Origin: Rhizodiscina lignyota
Taxonomy: Eukaryota; Ascomycota; Dothideomycetes; Aulographales; Rhizodiscinaceae
Direction: 5' to 3'
NCBI GenBank assembly: GCA_010015805.1
Contig: ML978140.1
Location: forward strand, 310,001-374,000
DNA length: 64,000 nt
Shown here: positions 9,977 to 23,899 of the stretch, in pieces
Layout of the letters: every line of letters starts with the position of its first letter
How positions within the stretch are numbered: position 1 is the first letter of the stretch
Notes under the pieces: generated by a model
Databases searched by the model: none
Told to the model about the DNA's origin: nothing
The model's input: only the letters and a program-made list of their open reading frames with translations
Program-made: the position numbers and the translations under genes

Positions 9977-12900
9977 GGCTGCTGGATTCGAATTATCTGT
10001 AGAGAAGAAAGGTTGAAGTGGCTGATCTTAAAGGAGCGCGAGAATAGTGAGTACAGCCAAGTATATGGGGTATCCTTGGCACACGCGTGTAGCCTGTCAG
10101 ATCGTAGGGAGCGGACCGATAAACGATGAAAATCGGTCGTTAAAGAGCGGAAGAATGAGTCCTCAGGCGATCCGGTCAATAGGTTACCGAGTTGATACCT
10201 AGGAATCGAGTATGGCCCGAGTCCAGAATGACCGCTGTGGATGATCTGGGCGGTTTCCCTGGAAGGAGTGACAGACTGGTATGCTTGGCGATGGTCTGCC
10301 CAATTGGGACCTGCCGGAGGGTTTGGACAGTCGAATCGATACTCGTTGAGCCGGGTGAGAATGAGGTGAGAAGGAGAGTCCAGCAACGCGAATCGTCGAC
10401 CTGCAACGCGAGCGAGGGTCGTTGATCGTGTGCTCCGGGGCCGTTGCGCAGGAAGAAGAAGACGAGGGAGAGAGTTTGGGTGTCGGAAAGCTATAAACAG
10501 CCTGGGTCAGGCACGCGCGAGATGCAGATTGCACTCCGCCGCCTCCGCGTCTGGGCTGCTGGTTATCGGAGCACTTGCAAGGCTCCTCCTCAAAACGTCT
10601 GGGCGCTCTGTTCGTCACTTGGGTTCCGGCTAGGAGCTGACCGGGGACGTGGCCAATCCGAAAACGTGGATCTTAAGGGACCGCACACAGCACTAGGAGG
10701 GCGTAGGGCGTAAGCAGCCCACAAATCGCACGGAACTCGCGTGAGACGCCGTCGAGCGGAGAGCGCAGCACGTTGCGGCTGCTATCGTGCTGCGACGTCG
10801 CAAATTTTCAGCAAAAGGAACGAGGCGTGATATCTCCAGCGCCATTTTCGCCGTTGATGTATGCTGCGGTAGCCTCGACGTGCTGTATCGTTATTCAGCG
10901 TTTTACGAATGTCCCCTTCAGCGGTCTTATCTGGTGGCGCGCGACCCTGGACGCGGGATGCATCGGCTGGCGTGCTCGTACCGGCATCACGGATTTGACA
11001 TGAAGAGACATCGTCCCCTGCTGCGCCGTCCACATCGCCGGACGGCTGGCAAACAAAAGAAACGCGAAATCTCCAGTCCCACGAAACGTCAAGGGGTTTG
11101 CTTTGAGACAAATTTCGCCAAAGGCGATCATTGCCTTCACCACCACGCTTGATCATCATGATACATCGACTCTCACGCCGTTCCTGGTCAATCCTCTACC
11201 GATAGGGACTTCCTCCTGCCCTTTTCCATCTAACCGACCTATAACGGCCCGTCTTGCGCAATTTGCTTCAGGTAGGGCTGGGAGACGCGACATCTCGCGT
11301 GCGACTGACCCAGCGCAATGGTGCTTTGTTCCTGGTGTGAGGCCGCTACCTTCCCTTCCTTTCTATATCATGGGCGATGAGCCAAGCCTGCTTCTTCATT
11401 CTGCGCCGGGCTGTTCCCGAAACGGTTGCATCGTTTCGTATTTCTTTTGGCATGTTTCATGGCCAGTGCGTTCCCCTATCAATGCCAAGGCTTTTCGAGA
11501 GTGGAGAGTACGGCGAGTTATTGTATTATGCGACATCTGACTGGGCTAGTTTAAAGGCGCTCACTCCATCTCTTCGTTAATCCATTGGACTGAAATCGTG
11601 AACGAAAAAGAAAGAAGAAGCCAAGCTTCCCGCCTTTGCGCCATTTGCGCCATTTATATGCTTAGCCTTGCTTGTCTTGCAACGCCTTCATCGAGTATGA
11701 ACCACGCTGAGCGACACGACGCTGTAGACGCTTCGTTTCTTGACTCTCAATTCCCCCTTCTGTCTTCAGTACCGTGGGGTTTTGTCATCTACGCTAAGCG
11801 AAACAGATGAATGCGATATAGCCGACGTCCTTGTCTGGAGTATAAGCTCGACGAAATTTGCAAAGGTTGGAGTCCCGCATCTAGATTGACGCTGTCTCGG
11901 CGAGAGTATAGCATCCATATTATATGACAAGGTTCGAGAATCTTGGTCGTACTCGATCCGGTCGCTCATCACCAACTGCCACATCCGGGCTATTCTGTCG
12001 TCCGAGTGAGTTGGCTGTGCTACCGGAGGGCGAAACCATTTCACCGGCTGGAATTCCTTGCGCATGACCCCTATTTTCGTGGTCGATTTAGGATGTTTTC
12101 AAGCTCCTCTGCTGAATCTGAATGATTTTGCGCGTCATACTGTTCCGCGAGAGAGCGTGAAGCCAGGGGCTCGTCTTCTTGAACATTCTGTTGTTACATA
12201 TGTCGACACAAGTCTTCCCCGTACTTCATAACTTGAGGGCAGCCGATGCAAGCGACCGGGACATAGCAGATTCTGTTACTGGCAAGCTGAAGCGTAGAGA
12301 TCAATTCGCCTCTTGCGAGTCTGAAACCAGCGTCGCTTGCAATCATGATCGTTCTCTTGAGATTTCTAGGTGAGATATTGGAGGACAAACTTGGATGGTC
12401 TTATGAAAGAACGTTCTCAAGAAAGAAGCAATGGTAGCTTCTTGAGCTCCTCGCGATAGCAGTGTATAGTGAAAAGTTGCAATGCACTGCTCGAGTAGCT
12501 GCGAGACAGTGTATGTTGCTGAAATCAGATCCTCCTCGCTGCTGTAGTGTTCTAAATAAATAAGGAAAGGCCGACCATCACTTCTACCAGAAACGGTAAT
12601 AGCGAGCCAAAATGTAGCATGCGCTTACTGGTTACAAATGCACTGTTGATTTTCGGTGCATGCTGCCACTTTCGGGGCCAATGGAGCACGAGGACAGCTC
12701 GCGAGCTGCAAGTTGCAGCAGCAGGTTTCTGAGCCATGACAAGGTTGGCTGGGCTGGATGGCGACATCAATACGCTTGAAAAAATGCTCTTCCCCCTTTG
12801 ACGCTCTCATCTCCATGCCTCATCGCCACATCAAAAATCCTTGCCCAATGCCGACGCGCAGAGACGCGTGAAGGTGTTCTCGACCGCCGAAATTCCTGCA

Positions 12901-12983
12901 CCGCCACAGCCACCGCACGCGTGCTGATCGCGTCGACCTGTAAGGCGGCTGGGCGCTGAGGCGGCTCAAGATTCCGCTTTAAG
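9977..12983. other. Long divergent intergenic region between MEP2-like and SSK2-like genes
   Basis: Three kilobases with no convincing gene on either strand; open stretches are all under about 140 codons and match nothing I know. It serves as the promoter region for both flanking genes. A few HGATAR sites (for example near 10115 and 10785) could bind AreA/GATA factors for the transporter, but their number is not above what chance would give. Confidence 0.5.
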
Positions 12984-15900
12984 ATGGATGCGTCTCCCGA
13001 AGCTCCATCATCCTCACTTCGAGCACAAGGCGTGCGCTTCTCCGACCCTGACGACACGAGCGCTGGCGAGCGCATCTCTTCAGCGACGTTCGCCAGCAAG
13101 ATGCTCTCCAGACAAGGATCGAGCGGCTCCGGCACGTCTGGCGAGTCTGAGGATGCCGCCGCTACTGCTGTCGCCGGGATCGTGGGCACTGGCTCCGACG
13201 ACGACGCTGAAGGCCAGTACCAATTCACTCCCACCATTGTCGCCACCCCTCTGGACGATGTGCCTGCTATGGGCAGCCAGGCCTTTAGCTGGAGTGCCGC
13301 AACGACTCAACCGCCAAGGCCACGAGGGTCGGTAGGAGTGCCACCGAACCAGCTCAACCTCAACGGCATCGCAGACTCCGCTCCGCCATTCCAGCTTTCA
13401 GCAGCCGCAATGAATGCAAGAGCCTCCAGACCAAGCGCCGTGAGGGCGCCCTCCAATGCTTACGCTCCAGCTACTGCCCGCCGCCCCACGTCGCATTCAT
13501 TGAGCAGCTCCGGTCGGCACAGGACTTCCTCGACGAACAGAGGCCGAAGGAATCCGAATGCAGACTACAGAGCGCAAGAAAAGGCTTATGTGCAACGCAT
13601 ACGCCAGGATCTGCCAGAGCAGGATGATTTCTACGGCTCTGGTGTGCGAACACCGAGTCTGGGTTACAGCTCAGATTCCATCTCTGATGACGAATCGCCT
13701 GCGACCGCCGACTATCTAGATAACGACCCTTACGACCACGAGACGCTCTTATACTATGGTAACGAAGACATGCAGCCCTCGGTGGAGGAGCTTAAGATAC
13801 CCGAGAACAGAGAGCGACTGGAGTGGCATGCGATGCTTGCCAGCGTCCTCACTGGCGATGTCGTCAAGCAGGAGAAGAGGCGATTGATTGGTGGTGGCGA
13901 GCAACAAGGAGACGCTACCTTCAGGACGGAGATGTGGGTGGGCATCAGGGCGAAATACTTTGGCCGGGCACTTGCGGTACAAAGAAAAATCTTGGATGAG
14001 AACCGAGCCAAGGCGAAGGCCCTCATCGAGACGGTCATAACCTTTGAGATCAAGGGCGAAGCTGAAGCTGGACAGACCGCACTGCAGCAGGTTGAGGAAA
14101 TCCTTGAGAAGATTGAAAAGCTCGAGTCATTGTACCCATCCATCAGTGAGCTTCGCGCTACACATCCTCGAGCTGCATCCGAGCCATTCCAGGAGACTGT
14201 GGCAGCCGTAACTTCGTGGTACAACACGACGAAGATTCTAGAGACGGAGCTTAAGATTCTTCAAAACTGGGTCGGCAATGAGGAGCTCGACTTCGCCAAG
14301 CAGCGGCCACATGACCCCACCGAGAGCAACCACCTATCTGACGACTCAAACTTCATCGAGCGGCTCTTGAAAGAGGATGGTCTCAAATCGCTACAGGGAG
14401 AGAAGAGCCTACTCAAGGGCCTCGACTTTGTCATCAAGAAGGCAAAGGCGAATTTCATTGAGAATGCTAAAGCGTTCGCTGAGCGCCACCTGCCGCCGTA
14501 CATGGAAGAACTGCAAACATTAATCAACTTCCCGTCACGACTTGTGCAGGAAATTATCCGCATGCGGCTCACATATGCAAAGAAAATACGAGATCCCAAT
14601 CAGCCGGGAGTCATGATGGCGGAGTCAATGATATCCCAGTTCCAGATTCTGCTCACGCTTGCGGTTCGCATCAAGCAAGAGTACAATATCATCTCTCATC
14701 CGGAGCCTGGATGGGACCCACCTGATTGCATCGAGGAGAATTTCGACTCCGTTGTTCTCGATGCGCTGAAGTTTTACTTCCGAATGCTCAACTGGAAGCT
14801 ATCTGCCAACAAAAACACCTTCAGGGAAGCTGAAATCCTGGAACAGGAGTGGGAATTTTCAAACAAACTTGGGCGTCACCTAGAGGATGGTGACGTAGAA
14901 GTTGCTGAACAATTCAGGTACGTAGAAATTTCCCTCGAATACACTGAAGCTAATATGCTGCAGCGCTTTGACGTCAAAGTCCCTCTTGCGACTCACAGCG
15001 CACTTCGAGAAGGAACTGCAACGACGACCCGATGAGCTTGGCGGCCCTGAAATGGAGAAGAGGTATAAGGGCATGCTTGATTCGGTCAGAGTTAGGCAGC
15101 GAAAGCTCTTCCGTTTCTCCAGGATTTTGACCCAACGGTTCGAGAACTCCTCGGAATACAACCTGCAACCGCCTCACGACGAACTCTCACAGCTGTACGA
15201 GTCATTAGCCGTGACGGGACACATTCTCGTGGAGAACACATCCGCTTCGGAGTCGGATGGATGTTATCTTATTGCCTCTGAGTCGCTCTTTGAATCACCG
15301 GACAAAATCCCGTCCCTCCTGGGAACATGCTACCACGTCGAAGAAGCTCCAGCAGAGGATCCAGCGAATCCTTATGTACTAATAATTAGACCCGAAGCGC
15401 CTATCTACTGGACAGGCAAGAAATTGGAGATGACGTTCAAGCAGCCGCATTTCGACCTAAAGACTAACCGGCTCCGACTTGTCGCAGACGGATCCCAGCA
15501 GCGCCTCGCCAACGCCAAGATCAAGTTCTCACAAGAAGTCGGCATCGATCTGACCGTGGTGATGGAGCAGCGCGCGAATCTTCCCCGTGTTTACCAGGAG
15601 TTGCAGAGGATCAAACGCACGGCGTACAAGCTGTCGAACACCATCATGGACAGTGTGGCGATCATCAGGAGACAGACCCAAGGCTTGGAGTGCCAGGAAC
15701 TCATCCAGACGTGCTTTGGCTTCGCGACGGAGTTTGGCCAGCGCTCGCTGCTGTATATGAACTTCAATCAGCGTGCGATGAATAATGCTAAACTAACGAG
15801 CTTGGCGCTGGACTGGATCGCTTTCATCGTGGATGATTGCGTCGCGTCGGATCGAAGGACGTTTCGCTGGGCTGTCACGGCACTTGAGTTTGCGATGGTC

Positions 15901-17297
15901 ATGACGCGGGGTCAAAATATTCTGGGCCTAAGCGAGGAAGATTACGCCAGACTGAGGTCCAAAGTTGCCGGGTGCATGTCAGTTCTCATCTCGCATTTCG
16001 ATATCATGGGTGCGAGGTCGACAATGGCGGCCCAAGCAGAGAAACAACGCATGGACACTCTGCTGGGTAAGACGAGGCTGGACGTTACGCACCTCAAGGA
16101 CGACGATGAATCAGCAGCTGTCGTTCAGAGGCAAACTGTTGTCAAATTAGACGAACTTGAAGCTTGCCGAAAACAGAGGGAGACGGAGCGCCAGGCGTTT
16201 GGTCGTGTCCTTGAAGATTCTAACGAAGCCGACCGCGCACTGACATACCTGACGTCTTCTGCTATGAACTCTCAGATCCGCTGGCAGCAAGGTCAGTACG
16301 TCGGTGGCGGCACCTTTGGCTCGGTGTATGCGGCGGTCAATCTCGACACCGGACAGTACATGGCTGTGAAGGAGATCCGCCTGCAGGATCCACAGCTCAT
16401 CCCTCAGATTGTGACGCAGATCCGAGACGAGATGAGCATTCTGCAAGTGCTGGATCACCCGAACATTGTGTCGTACTACGGAATCGAGCCGCACAGAGAC
16501 AAGGTGTACATCTTCATGGAGTTCTGCTCTGGAGGCAGTCTCGCGGGTCTGCTGGAGCATGGTCGAATCGAGGACGAGATGGTCACGGTGGTCTATGCAT
16601 TGCAAATGCTCGAAGGGTTGGCGTATTTGCATGACCGGAATATTGTGCACCGTGACGTCAAACCAGAGAGTGAGTCGTCCTATTTCCGCACGCATGCCTA
16701 TGACAATTATTGATGTTATTAGATATCCTCTTCGACCACGACGGCATCATCAAATTCGTCGACTTCGGCGCCGCAAAAGCCCTCGCCCGCCAAGGTCAAA
16801 CCCTCGCGCCGCAAGCCGTAGGCCACAAGCAAGCCGCCGAGCGCCAGGGCCGGCAGAACAGCATGCAGGGCACGCCAATGTACATGTCGCCGGAAGCCAT
16901 CAAGGGCGAGAACACCGGCCGCGCCGGCGCCGTCGACATCTGGTCGCTGGGCTGCGTCATCCTCGAGATGGCGACGGGCCGCCGCCCCTGGGCCAGCCTC
17001 GACAACGAGTGGGCCATCATGTACAACATCGCGCAGGGCAATGTCCCACAGCTGCCGACAAAGGAGCAGCTCAGCGAGCCGGGCCTCGACTTCCTGCGGC
17101 GCTGCTTCGAGAGGGACCCCGCGAAGAGGGCGAGCGCGGCGGAGCTGCTGCAGTGCGATTGGATCATGGCGCTGAGGAATCAGCTCAGTCTGGAGCCGCA
17201 GACGCCGCAGACGCCGATTACGCCAAGCAGCGAGAGTGGGAGTGGCAGCTTAGGGAATAGTAGGCATAATTCGCAGATTTCGCAGCTGTCGTACTGA
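12984..17297 (+). CDS. SSK2: HOG-pathway MAP kinase kinase kinase (Ssk2/SskB)
   Basis: A predicted 1404-aa MEKK4-type kinase that phosphorylates Pbs2 in the osmotic-stress (HOG) cascade after activation by the response regulator Ssk1. Exons are 12984-14917, 14964-16669 and 16723-17297; the second intron interrupts the catalytic loop between DVKPE and NILF. The long N-terminal half (residues 1-1080) has a Ser/Thr/Pro-rich disordered start, then a helical regulatory region typical of the family. The kinase domain runs from about 1088 to 1370: glycine loop GGGTFGSVY, VAIK-type lysine in MAVKEIR (about 1113), HRDVKPEN catalytic loop (about 1206), DFGAAK, GTPMYMSPEAI and WSLGCVILEM. The length fits the family (about 1300-1600 aa). 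The neighbours are not related in function. Confidence 0.96.
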
Positions 17298-17860
17298 AAG
17301 GGAAAGGCAGAGAGGATGAGATTCTTCACATATTTACTTGAAGCGTTTTGTTCTTAGCATGATTCCAGTATACGGCGGCATCTGCATCAGCGAGGGAGTT
17401 TGTTCCTTTTGGTCACGTCAAGCGTTGGGCTTAGTTACTCTCTTTGCCGACTGTATAATGTTTGTAGTGTAATCGTTCGCTACCTTCAATTCAACCTGTC
17501 ACTAGCTTCCCAAGAAAGACCCACATCAATGGACGGATATCACATGACGATACATGTCTGATGGCAATTATTCTAGACGCACGAAAATTTTCTTCTTCTA
17601 GGGTGGACAAGAAGAGATTTTCTTTGAATCCTTGAGCCTCATCATCCGACCGCCGGCTCCTTTCGTGCAGCTGCATGGAGCTATGACGCCGCGGGGCAAC
17701 TGCTGCACACAGAGAATAAAAAGTTTTGTGGGGCGCGCGGAGCTCCCGTCTGAACTTTTTGGCGCACTTATCGGTCTGACTCTCCACTTCCCTCCGCGCC
17801 TCTTCATCGACCTCTTACTTTCTGAACCTCAATTGAGCGCTCCCGAGACCAATTGAAACA
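17298..17860. other. Intergenic region, SSK2 3' flank and ARG1 promoter
   Basis: A 3' untranslated region of the kinase followed by the promoter and leader of argininosuccinate synthase. The last 100 bases before the ATG are pyrimidine-rich, as in many fungal promoters. No clear TGACTC (Gcn4/CpcA) site was identified with confidence, although TCTGACTCTCC occurs at about 17775. Confidence 0.5.
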
Positions 17861-19455
17861 ATGGCGAAGGAAAAGGTGTGTCTCGCGTACTCTGGCGGGC
17901 TCGACACGAGCTGCATCCTTGCGTGGCTCATTGAGAAGGGCTACGATGTCGTGTGCTTCAGTGAGTCACCTCCACTTGGATATCATAGCAATCGCTAACA
18001 TGTTGCAGTGGCCGATGTTGGACAGGAAGGTGAGTGATTGACGACCTCGTTCAATGTTTTGCGAGACAGAAGCTTAACCTGCGTGCAGAGGACTTCGAGG
18101 CGGCAAAGAAGAAGGCGTTGAAGGTCGGCGCGCTGGATTGTGTTGTTGAAGATCTGAAGAGGGAATTTGTTGAGGAGCTGTGCTATCCGGCTGTTCAGTA
18201 AGTTGAATTGGGTTCATTTGGATAGCGGTCTCTGACAATCATTAGGTGCAATGTACGAACGTCCTGCCGTCGCCTCCTCACCGATCCCACAATGACTAAC
18301 ATGTGAACAGGCCGTATACGAAAGTGTATACCTCCTCGGCACCTCCCTCGCCAGGTCAGTTCCATGCAAGACCATCAGCACTTTCCAGCCCACTTTCCAG
18401 CATGCTAACGACCCTCCCGCAGACCAGTCATCGCCCGCAGCCAGATCCGCGTCGCCCAAAAGACGGGCTGCGTCGCCGTCTCGCACGGCTGCACCGGCAA
18501 GGGCAACGACCAAGTGCGCTTCGAGCTCGCCTTCTATGCCCTCCAGCCCACCATCAAAGTCATCGCGCCGTGGCGCGACCCCGAGTTCTACAACCGCTTC
18601 AAGGGCCGGCAGGACCTGCTCGACTACGCGGCGCAGCAGGGCATACCGGTGACCAGCACGAAGAGCAAGCCGTGGAGCATGGACGAGAACCTGGCGCACT
18701 GCAGCTACGAGGCGGGTATTTTGGAGGACCCGAATACCACGCCGCCCGAGGACATGTGGAAGCTGACGGTCGACCCGACCAAGGCGCCGGATGAGCCGGA
18801 GGACTTTACCCTGTTCTTTGAGAAGGGCTGGCCGACGAGGTTGGAGTATGCGGAGAAGGGACAGAAGAAGAGCGTCACAGATCCTGTGGAGCTGTTCTTG
18901 ACCGCCAATGCCATCGCGAGGAGACATGGTGTCGGAAGGTACGCGAAGATGCTGCAGTGAGCCAAGTGGGAATGAGAACTAACTGCACAATCCAGAATCG
19001 ACATTGTCGAGAACCGCTTCATCGGCCTCAAGAGCCGTGGCTGCTACGAGACCCCTGGCCTAACCATGCTTCGCTCCGCACACATGGACCTCGAGGGCCT
19101 CACTCTCGACCGCGAAGTCCGCGCGCTCCGCGACCAATTCGTCACCTTCAATTACGCCAAGATCCTGTATAATGGGCTGTACTTCTCTCCCGAGCGCGAG
19201 TTCCTCGAGGGCAGCATCGCGTCGTCGCAGAAGACAGTGAACGGCGCGGTGCGCGGCCGCGCGTACAAGGGATCGTTCACCGTCCTGGGCCGCTGGAGCG
19301 ACACAGAGAAGCTGTACGACATGACAGAGAGCAGCATGGATGAGATTGGTGACTTCAAGCCTGATGATACGACGGGCTTCATCAGTGTGCAGGCGATTCG
19401 GTTGAAGAAGTATGGCAAGAAGAAGGAGGAGGTTGGCGAGAGCTTGGTCAAATGA
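17861..19455 (+). CDS. ARG1: Argininosuccinate synthase
   Basis: A predicted 418-aa enzyme joining citrulline and aspartate with ATP to give argininosuccinate, the penultimate step of arginine synthesis. The start ([17 protein letters not shown]) carries the ATP pyrophosphatase P-loop SGGLDTS. Further family blocks are [38 protein letters not shown] and [17 protein letters not shown]. Seven exons are needed: 17861-17960, 18009-18029, 18089-18197, 18246-18252, 18311-18354, 18423-18938 and 18996-19455. The fourth is only seven bases (GTGCAAT), completing Gln and coding Cys-Asn in VQCNAVYES; both flanking introns have good GT-AG ends, and skipping it would break the frame. The length matches yeast Arg1 (420 aa). 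Many introns packed into the first third is unusual beside the neighbours. Confidence 0.96.
18246..18252 (+). other. Seven-nucleotide microexon of ARG1
   Basis: GTGCAAT lies between introns 18198-18245 (GTAAGT...ATTAG) and 18253-18310 (GTACGA...AACAG). It supplies the third base of a Gln codon plus Cys and Asn, restoring the conserved block before [12 protein letters not shown]. Confidence 0.8.
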
Positions 19456-19760
19456 GCTAGCTGTCTACAACTCCCATAGACCCTTTTTTTTTTTGATCGG
19501 CAATGGCAATAGGGGCGTAAGGCTGGATAGCATTAAGCCTGTCTCGGGGCTTCATTAGCCAGGCACTGTTCTATTTCATGAAAAGTTTGATCTACATCTC
19601 ACGGATGCGTTTTGCATTATCTTTCTCTATAATGATGAGCAAGATTCGCTGGACAACGACTCCAAGAGTCTTGACCAAGAAGACACTTTAATGTCCTTGC
19701 TCACTCGCAGGTCGCATATGACAGCTCGGAACGATCACAGCGGTCATCGGACAGATCCGG
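19456..19760. other. Convergent 3' intergenic region
   Basis: A short spacer between the stop of ARG1 and the last exon of the permease on the other strand. It has a T-run at about 19484-19493 and nothing else notable. Confidence 0.5.
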
Positions 19761-21621
19761 TCACAGCGTGTACCGGAACTGAGGGTTCTGCAAATTTCAT
19801 CAGTTCAATCATTCAAAGGAATGGAAATCCATAAGCTGTTGCCACATACCCTACGGTCAGTTAGGTCATCCTCGTATGCATGATCGTAACTCTCCATGAT
19901 TCCAGCCTTGTCCCTCTTCCGGTTCTCCAAAACGCACACGACGCGATACACCAGAGACAACACAGCAACAACCGCAGAAGTGACTATCACAGCGATGAAA
20001 CCTGGTGCGTAGCGTGGAGCATCTTTTGGCTTGAAAATGAGAGGCCCGACAAAGTTGCCTACGTACTCCATTAGCATCTCCAGCTGCTCAGTCTACCATT
20101 CAGATCATGAAAGAACGACTCACCGAGACAGTACCCAATAAAAATTCCCGACGAGCTCACCGATCTCTTCGTATAACCTGTGTTATTCGCAATACTCAGC
20201 CCCATAGCAACCGCATAACCCGCGCCAAAGCTCGGCAAGAAATACACTCCAATCAACAAGCCGCCCTTCGCCGACCTTGGCAGCAGTCAGAGCAGCAGCG
20301 CCGCCATGATGGTGCCCAGCTCGGGGATCGCCATGATGTACGTCCTTGCCCGCGGGATCTTGTACGCTAGAAACGGGGCGAGGATCTCCAGCGTGCCGCT
20401 CGTGAAGCCCGCAGGCATGATCAGCAGCAGGCTATTCAGCGTGCTGTACCCGAACGAGTTGATGATGATGGGCGTGAACGTCGACACCGGCCCGTTGGCG
20501 ATCATTGCCAGAAACGCAATGCTAAACATCAGCCAGAAGCGCACGTCGGTCGCCGCGTCGTGCACATGGCTCCACTTGAAGTGCGTGTTGCGCACGCCGG
20601 CGTTGTTCTCGCGCATGCGCGCGACGGCGATGTAGCGTTCCCGATCATCAAAGCCGCGCGCGCGCGCGGATCGGGTCGGGCGGCATGATGAACCACAGGG
20701 CGGCGCCCCAGAGGACGGTGACGGCGACGGCGACAATGTACATGTAGCGCCATGGGGCGAGGGAGCCCTTGATGTGGCCGAGGCCGTAGTTTATGAGCGG
20801 GGAGACGATGGAGACGTAGCCAGTGCAGCAGTACCAGGCGCCCATCCGCAGAGCCTAGATGGAGTATGGGATCAGTTGAGAGCAGGATTTAATAGCGCTC
20901 TCAGTGGTGACTGTCACTAACCTGTTCGCGCTTCTTGTACCAGCCGCCAACGACGAGCATGAACATCGGCTGGCGCACGTCAGCGAAAATATGTCACATC
21001 CCAATACTCTGCTCTGAAGAATGAGTTAAGAAGGGGAGACAAAAGCAACCACTCACACTGATACCTACCTCTAAAAACTCTAGGAAAAAGCGCTGAGCGA
21101 ACAACCTCTTCCAATTATGACACGCCGCCGTACACATCAAGCAAGCGCCCCACACGGCCACTATGCAAGAAGCCACGCGCTCAATCGGCCACCGCTGCGC
21201 CATCAGAATGGCCGGGTACGCACCGACAATGAAGCCCAGGTAGAAGATCGACGCGGAGAAAAAGTAGCGATTACCGACCTCGAGCTCCAAGTCCTCGCGG
21301 GGCCCGAATATTGCCTGGGCAGGTTCAGCACATTGGCACATCAGATTCCAGGGACATCCTTACGGCCTGCGAGAGCATCGCCTTATCGTAGTACTGCAAT
21401 CCGTACGTGATGCACAGGATAGAGAGCAGCCTTCGGTCGATCTTATGCAGCAGTTTCTTCTCTTCCTTCGCTGTCCATGTCTCGTCGCCCGCGTAGGCAG
21501 CGAGGACTTTGACGGCCTCGTCGCCGTGGACAGTGTCGACGGTAATGGACTTCTTCAAGTCATCCGCAGCGCCGGGCTGCGCTTCGGCCTCGTTATGTTC
21601 GGTGATGTCTGCCTTCTCCAT
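19761..21621 (-). pseudogene. Dal5-family (allantoate permease-like) MFS transporter, reading frame broken
   Basis: A member of the anion:cation symporter branch of the major facilitator superfamily (Dal5, Tna1 and relatives), which import small carboxylates, ureides or vitamins across the plasma membrane. Exons are 21364-21621, 21057-21314, 20922-20969, 20124-20854, 19850-20058 and 19761-19787. They give typical blocks: KIDRRLLSILCITYGLQYYDKAMLSQA, MFMLVVGGWYKK, MGAWYCCTGYVSIVSPLINYG, GFIVGAYPAILMAQRW, GYCLGNFVGPLIFKPKDAPRY and the family ending NPQFRYTL. Two lesions interrupt the fourth exon: a shift at a (CG)7 tract (20655-20668) that separates PPDPIRAR from GFDDRERYIAV, and an in-frame TGA at 20287-20289 between AALLL and LLPRSAKGG. 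Splicing cannot remove either. The rest is well preserved, so inactivation is recent or one lesion is a sequence error. Confidence 0.82.
20655..20668. repeat. (CG)7 dinucleotide tract inside the permease gene
   Basis: Seven CG units at exactly the point where the permease frame shifts. One more unit, or two fewer, would keep the frame, so replication slippage is the simplest origin. Confidence 0.85.
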
Positions 21622-22732
21622 GACGGTTACAGTGACACAGGATTAAGGGGGAACTAAGAAAGGAAAAAAAGGGAATCTCCGGCCTTATGATGAAAGAAGA
21701 AATGCTGGAGCGACTTGGGAAGTCGACTGAAAATAAACCACTGACTGGCGTCAGTACATAAGTACCTCAATGGCTACCAGGTCCTTCACCTCAAGATGAA
21801 AGCATGTTTTACTCAACGATGCCCGAACATTGCCGAAATTGGCCAGCAGCTCCACAGTCAAGACCAGGAAAACATTATGTGGGGAAATCCGGGGGAGAGC
21901 GATATGCGGAGAGAAGAACCAGATCTACTTAGGGAATGGTTCGAGGCCATCTTTCAAGCTGCATTCACGGCTGGTCTTGGCATGCGTAAATGAGTCGGAT
22001 TGGCATATCTTTTACGCCAATCGGGCGAAGTTGTCGAGCCAGTAGTGAATGACTGGAGTCAGAGGAAGGATTGGAGCGAGAGATATTGAGATAGCGGGAC
22101 GAAACCTACTTACACTGAGACTGAAAGTCTTACATGGAGCAGCTACATGGGTCCAGATTGCCATTGAATACGGTGAACAAAGCCGGCAGCTTGTGGCAGC
22201 CTAAGAATTCTTAGTTAGGTTGAAGCGATTGAAGCAGTTGGTGTGCAAATTAAAGTCTCCGAACGGCGGAGAGCTTGGCGGCAGCGGAATTCGTCCGCTC
22301 TCCACTCCTCTCCAACGACATCACCGAGGGCCGACGAAACCTGAGGAGAGTATTAACGCTTCCTCGGTGTTTGCAAATGATGGGGAAAAGCAAATATCAC
22401 GGACTACTCATGCTGAGCGAAACGTAGCCGGTGTACTTTCGAAGGAAGTTGAGAACAATCGTATGAGAATTGAAAATTGATAGAACGCATATTTCATTTA
22501 CCTAAAAGTTCCCTTTTCCCAGATTCAAGTTTTAAAACGCCAATAATGTAATTTACACACGACTCGGAAGGATGTGCCTCTTCGCTCGTGGCATGCAATT
22601 GTCGTGCTAATCCCCTGCTAGCTTCTACGCCTCAGGGCCCGTTTTCATTATCCACATCATGATGAGCATGGATTTTTTCTCGTCTCCGCTTTGTAGCTTC
22701 CTCTTCTATCAGCCACTGCGAGAAGATGGCGT
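21622..22732. other. Intergenic region, permease promoter and ERV29 3' flank
   Basis: About 1.1 kb with only short open stretches. It includes the upstream region of the disrupted permease. I see nothing further that can be supported. Confidence 0.5.

Positions 22733-23899
<1,167 letters not shown>

Noticed and set aside
10199-10618. A 139-codon open stretch on the minus strand upstream of the ammonium transporter
   Set aside because: Low-complexity Ser/Pro/Arg composition with no recognisable motif; typical of chance open frames in GC-rich DNA.
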